Shown piece after piece: positions 60,145 to 64,000 of a stretch of DNA of 64,000 nt (position 1 is the stretch's first letter; each line of letters opens with the position of its first letter). This stretch comes from Eriocheir sinensis (taxonomy: Eukaryota; Arthropoda; Malacostraca; Decapoda; Varunidae): assembly GCF_024679095.1 (NCBI RefSeq), contig NW_026111652.1, positions 163,501 through 227,500 on the forward strand, given 5' to 3'. The position numbers and the translations under genes were made by a program. Below the pieces are notes generated by a model. It ran no database searches. It was not told the origin of the DNA and saw nothing but the letters and a program-made list of their open reading frames with translations.

Positions 60145-60480
60145 GACCACTGCAGAAAGCATAGAAAAATACAAAAACAAACAAAAAATACAAAATACGT
60201 AAAAGAAGAAAAAAAATATAAAACACCAGAGTAAAAAAAAATCTAATACAAAATATTAGGTTTAGATTCTTAAAAAAAAATATGAAACCAAATACAGAAT
60301 ACTTAAAACAACAGAAAATGCAACAAAAAAAGTTTAAAAAAATCAAATAGAAAATATTAGGATTAAGATTCATAAAAAAAGTAAAACCGATTACAAAATA
60401 CATAAAAAAAAGCAAAAAAAAAAAAAAAAAAAAATCAAAACCCAATACAAAATATTAGGGTTAAGGTTCAACTTTATTTG
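60145..60480. repeat. A-rich tandem repeat of about 110 bp
   Basis: Three copies marked by AAAATATTAGG at 60,250, 60,352 and 60,452, each followed by TTTAGATTC, ATTAAGATTC or GTTAAGGTTC and A runs. The minus-strand Phe-rich ORF here is compositional. Confidence 0.85.
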
Positions 60481-60544
60481 CGTCTAAAAGGAGCAACGGT
60501 TTCACCCGAACAGTCGTCAATGTGAACACGTGTGCAATATTTTA
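60481..60544. other. Short spacer
   Basis: Nothing recognised. Confidence 0.4.
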
Positions 60545-63500
60545 TATCGTGTGATATGTTTAGCGGTAATGTCGTGTGATATGTTTAGGGGTAATGTCGT
60601 GTGATATGTTTAGGGGTAACAATGTGTGATATGTTTAGCTGTGATTTCGTTTGATATGTTTAGGGTAATGTCGTGTGATATGTTTAGGGGTAACAATGTG
60701 ATATGTTTAGGGCAAATGTCGTGTGATGTGATGTCGTTTTAAGGCAGTAATGTCGTGTGATTCGTGATATGTTTAGGGGTAATGTCGTGTAGATAATGGG
60801 TCATGTCGTGATATGTTTTGGCAATGTCGTGTGATATGTTTAGGGGTAATGTCGTGTGATATGTTTAGGGGTAATGTCGTGTGATGTGTTTAGGGGTAAT
60901 GTCGTGTGATATGTTTAGGGGTAATGTCGTGTGATATGTTTTGGGGTGATGTCGTGTGATATGTTTCTTGGTGATGTCGTATGATATGTTTAAGAGTAAT
61001 ATCGTGTGATATGTTTAAGGGTAATGTCGTGTGATATGATTCTTGGTGATGTCGTATGATATGTTTCTTTGGTGATGTCGTGATATGTTTCGGTGATGTC
61101 AGGCTCGTGTGATATGTTTTTAGTAATGTCGTGTGATATGTTTCTTGTAATGTCGTGATATGTTTAAGCGTAATGTCGTGTGATATGATTCAAGATGTCG
61201 TGTGATATACGGCTTGTTAATGTCGTGATATGTTTCTGGGTAATGTCGTGATATGTTTCTGGGTAATGTCGTGATATGTTTAGAAGTAACGTGATATGTC
61301 GGGGGTAATGTCGTGTGATATGTTTCTTGTGATGTCGTGTGATATGTTTCTTGGGGTGATATGTTTCAAGTAATGTGTGATATGTTTAGGTAATGTGACG
61401 TGTGATATGTTTATAGGTACAGTCGTGATGAGTTTTGGGGTAATACTGTTTGATATGTTTAGGAGTAATGTCGTGTGATATGTTTAGGGTAACGTCGTGT
61501 GATATGTTTGAGTAATGTCGTGATATGTTTAGGAGTAACGTCGTGTGATATGTTTAGGGTAACGTCGTGTGATATGTTTCTTGGTAATGCCGTGTGATAT
61601 GTTTAGGGTAATGTCGTGTGATATGTTTTGGGGTAATGTCGTGATATGTTTAGAGTAATGTCGTGATATGTTTTGGGTAATGTCGTGTGAGGCGTTTAGG
61701 GTAATGTCGTGATATGTTTAGAGGCAATGTCGGTATTGGGGGTAATTTAGTGCACAGTCGCGTGATGTTTATGGTAACGTCGTGTGATATGTTTAAGAGT
61801 AATGTCGTGTGATATGTTTAGGGAGTAACGTCGTGTGATATGTTTAGGGAGTAACGTCGTGTGATATGTTTAGGAGTAATGTCGTGGATGGCGTTTTGGG
61901 GTAACGTCGTGTGATGTTTGGGGTAATGTCGTGTGATATGTTTAGAGCAATGTCGTGTGATATGTTTTGGGGGTAACGTCGTGATATGTTTAGGGTAATG
62001 TCGTGTGATATGTTTAGGAGTACGTCGGTGATATGTTTGGGGTAACGTCGCGGATATGTTTTGGGGTAACGTCGTGTGATGTTTAGAGTAACGTCGTGTG
62101 ATATGTTTTGGGGTAATGTCGCGATATGTTTAGGGGCAACGTCGTGATATGTTTAGGGGTAATGTCGTGATATGTTTTGGGGGGTACGTCGTGTGATATG
62201 TTTAGGGGTAATGTCGTGATATGTTTAGGGTAACGTGGTGTCGTGATATGTTTAGGGTAATGTCGTGTGATATGTGTGATATGTTTTAGGTTTTAATGTC
62301 GTGTGATATGTTTAGAGTAATGTCGTGTGATATGTTTAGGGTAATGTCGTGATATGTTTAGGGTAATGTCGTGTGATGTTTAGAGTAATGATATGTTTAG
62401 GTAACGTCGTGTGATATGTTTAGGGGTAATGTCGTGATATGTTTAGGGTAATGTGTGATATGTTTAGGAGTAATGTCGTGATATGTTTAGGAGTAATGTC
62501 GTGTGATATGTTTAGGTAATGTCGTGTGATATGTTTAGGGTAATGTCGTGTGGATATGTTTAGGGTAATGTCGTGATATGTTTAGGGTAACGTCGTGTGA
62601 TATGTTTAGGGTAATGTCGTGATATGTTTAGGGTAATGTCGTGATATGTTTAGAGTAATGTCGTGATGCGTTTAGTACCAATGTGATATGTTTAGGGTAC
62701 GTCGTGATATGTTTAGGAGTAATGTCGTGATATGTTTAGTGTAAATGCGATATGTTTAGGGTAACGTCGTGATATGTGTTAGGAGTAATGTCGTGTGATA
62801 TGCGTTTAGAGCAATGTAAGATACGTGTGATATGTTTAGGGTAATGTCGTGTGTGATGTTTAGAGTAATGTGATATGTTTTAGGAGTAATGTCGGTGATA
62901 CAGTTTAGGGGTAATGTCGTGTGATATGTTTAGGGTAATGTCGTCAGATATGTCGGGTAATGTCGTGTGATATGTTTAGGAGTAATGTCGTGATATGTTT
63001 AGGGTAATGTCGTGTGATATGTTTAGGGTACGTCGTGTGATAATAGGAATGCCGCGGATGATGTTTAGGGTAATGTCGTGTGATATGTTTAGGGTAATGT
63101 CGTTATGTGTTGGTGCTTAAGACTGTGTGATATGTTTAGGGTAAGGTCGTGTGTTATGTTTGGAGTAATGTCGTGTGATACGTTTAGGGGTAATGTCGTG
63201 TGATATGTTTAGGGTAATGTCGTGTGATATGTTTAGGAGTATCGTCGTGATATGTTTGGGGTAAGATCGTGATATGTCGTGTAGGGGCAATGTCGTGTGA
63301 TATGTTTAGGGAGTAACAATGTGTGATATGTTTAGGGTAATGTCGTGATATGTTTAGCGGTAATGTCGTGTGATATGTTTAGGGTAATGTCGTGATATGT
63401 TTAGCGGTAATGTCGTGTGATATGTTTAGCGGTAATGTCGTGATATGTTTAGGGGCAACGTCGTGTGATATGCTTCAGGATAATGTCGTGTGATATGTTT

Positions 63501-64000
63501 TGGCAAATGTAAGATCGTGATATGTTTAGGGTAAGGTCGTGTGTTATGTTTTGGGGTAAAGTCGTGTGATATGTTTTGGGGATAAATGTCGTGTGTTATG
63601 CGTTTAGGGTGGGCAATGTCGTGATATGTTTAGGGTAAGGTCGCGTTATGTTTTGGGGTAAAGTCGTGTGATATGCTTTGGGATAATGTCGTAAAGTTAT
63701 GTTTAGGGTAAGGTCAGTGATATGTTTAGGGTAAAGTCGTGTTATGTTTTGGGGTAATGTCGTGTGATATGTTTAGGGTAAGGTCGTGTTGCGTTTTGGG
63801 GGTAATGTCGTGATATGTTTTGGGGGTAAGTCGTGTGATATGTTTTGGGGTAATGTCGTGTGATAAGTGTTTAGTGGTAAGGTCGTGTTATGTTTGGGGT
63901 ACGGTGTTATGTTTTGGGGGGTAAGGTCGTGCGTTATGTTTTAGGGTAATGTCGTGTAAGTTGCGTTTTTTGGGGTAATGTCGTGATATGTCGCAAGGTC
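60545..64000 (+). repeat. 25-bp minisatellite, runs off the window end
   Basis: More than 130 imperfect units of GTAATGTCGTGTGATATGTT followed by TAGGG. Many copies lack the TG of GTGTGAT or vary in the number of G. The unit includes TTTAGGG. Indels are far more frequent than in the 42.3-kb array. Confidence 0.96.

Noticed and set aside
60545..64000. Telomere array
   Set aside because: TTTAGGG appears once per 25-bp unit, not head to tail, and the sequence context is a minisatellite.

Overview
The window is eukaryotic genomic DNA and is almost entirely tandem repeats with transposable elements nested in them. The combination of pervasive microsatellites and satellites, CR1/Jockey-type LINEs, a Gmr1-like LTR element, a hAT-type MITE and one exon of a conserved animal membrane-protein gene suggests an arthropod, most plausibly a decapod crustacean (crab-like). 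That assignment is an inference: no rRNA, mitochondrial or other diagnostic gene is present.

Layout. (1) 1-25,340 is an AT-rich satellite of about 45-bp monomers arranged in a higher-order pattern and studded with long (TA)n arrays. It runs in one orientation to about 23,460 and in the opposite orientation from about 23,580. At 9,001-15,122 it is interrupted by a complete LTR retrotransposon (628-bp LTRs, TATGT target duplication). Its gag-pol has the order gag-PR-IN-RT-RNaseH, i.e. integrase before RT as in the Gmr1 group. A second copy of the surrounding satellite at 21,087-23,455 preserves the empty insertion site. (2) 25,341-30,535 is an 89-bp pyrimidine-rich minisatellite split by a 5'-truncated LINE (26,053-30,110, minus strand). 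(3) 30,536-33,880 holds the one convincing host-gene piece, a 201-bp TMEM145-like exon on the minus strand (30,767-30,967). It also holds a purine-rich minisatellite carrying a 146-bp structured insertion with 9-bp target duplications, a GC-rich stretch and a decayed gag-like reading frame. (4) 33,887-44,040 has a second minus-strand LINE (to 37,193), a hAT-like MITE, a 5'-truncated sister copy of that LINE (about 40,369-40,830), several short tandem repeats and a 25-bp minisatellite (42,311-43,725). (5) 44,041-56,470 is a nearly pure homopurine minisatellite (51-bp, then 78-bp units) split by a near full-length CR1-type LINE (49,640 to about 55,095). That LINE has an ORF1 Zn-finger/coiled-coil/SGNH-esterase, a broken ORF2 and an 8-bp terminal repeat. 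(6) 56,590-64,000 has pyrimidine-rich DNA and an internally duplicated multi-membrane-span ORF on the plus strand (58,519-60,144) preceded by degenerate short tandem repeats. It ends in a second 25-bp minisatellite that runs off the window.

No bacterial-style operons, CRISPR arrays, rRNA or tRNA genes were seen. All TE reading frames carry stops or frameshifts or active-site changes, so none looks autonomous as read. The very long apparent ORFs in the TA arrays and purine arrays are by-products of repeat units divisible by three or lacking stops, and are not annotated as genes. Boundaries marked 'about' were judged by eye.
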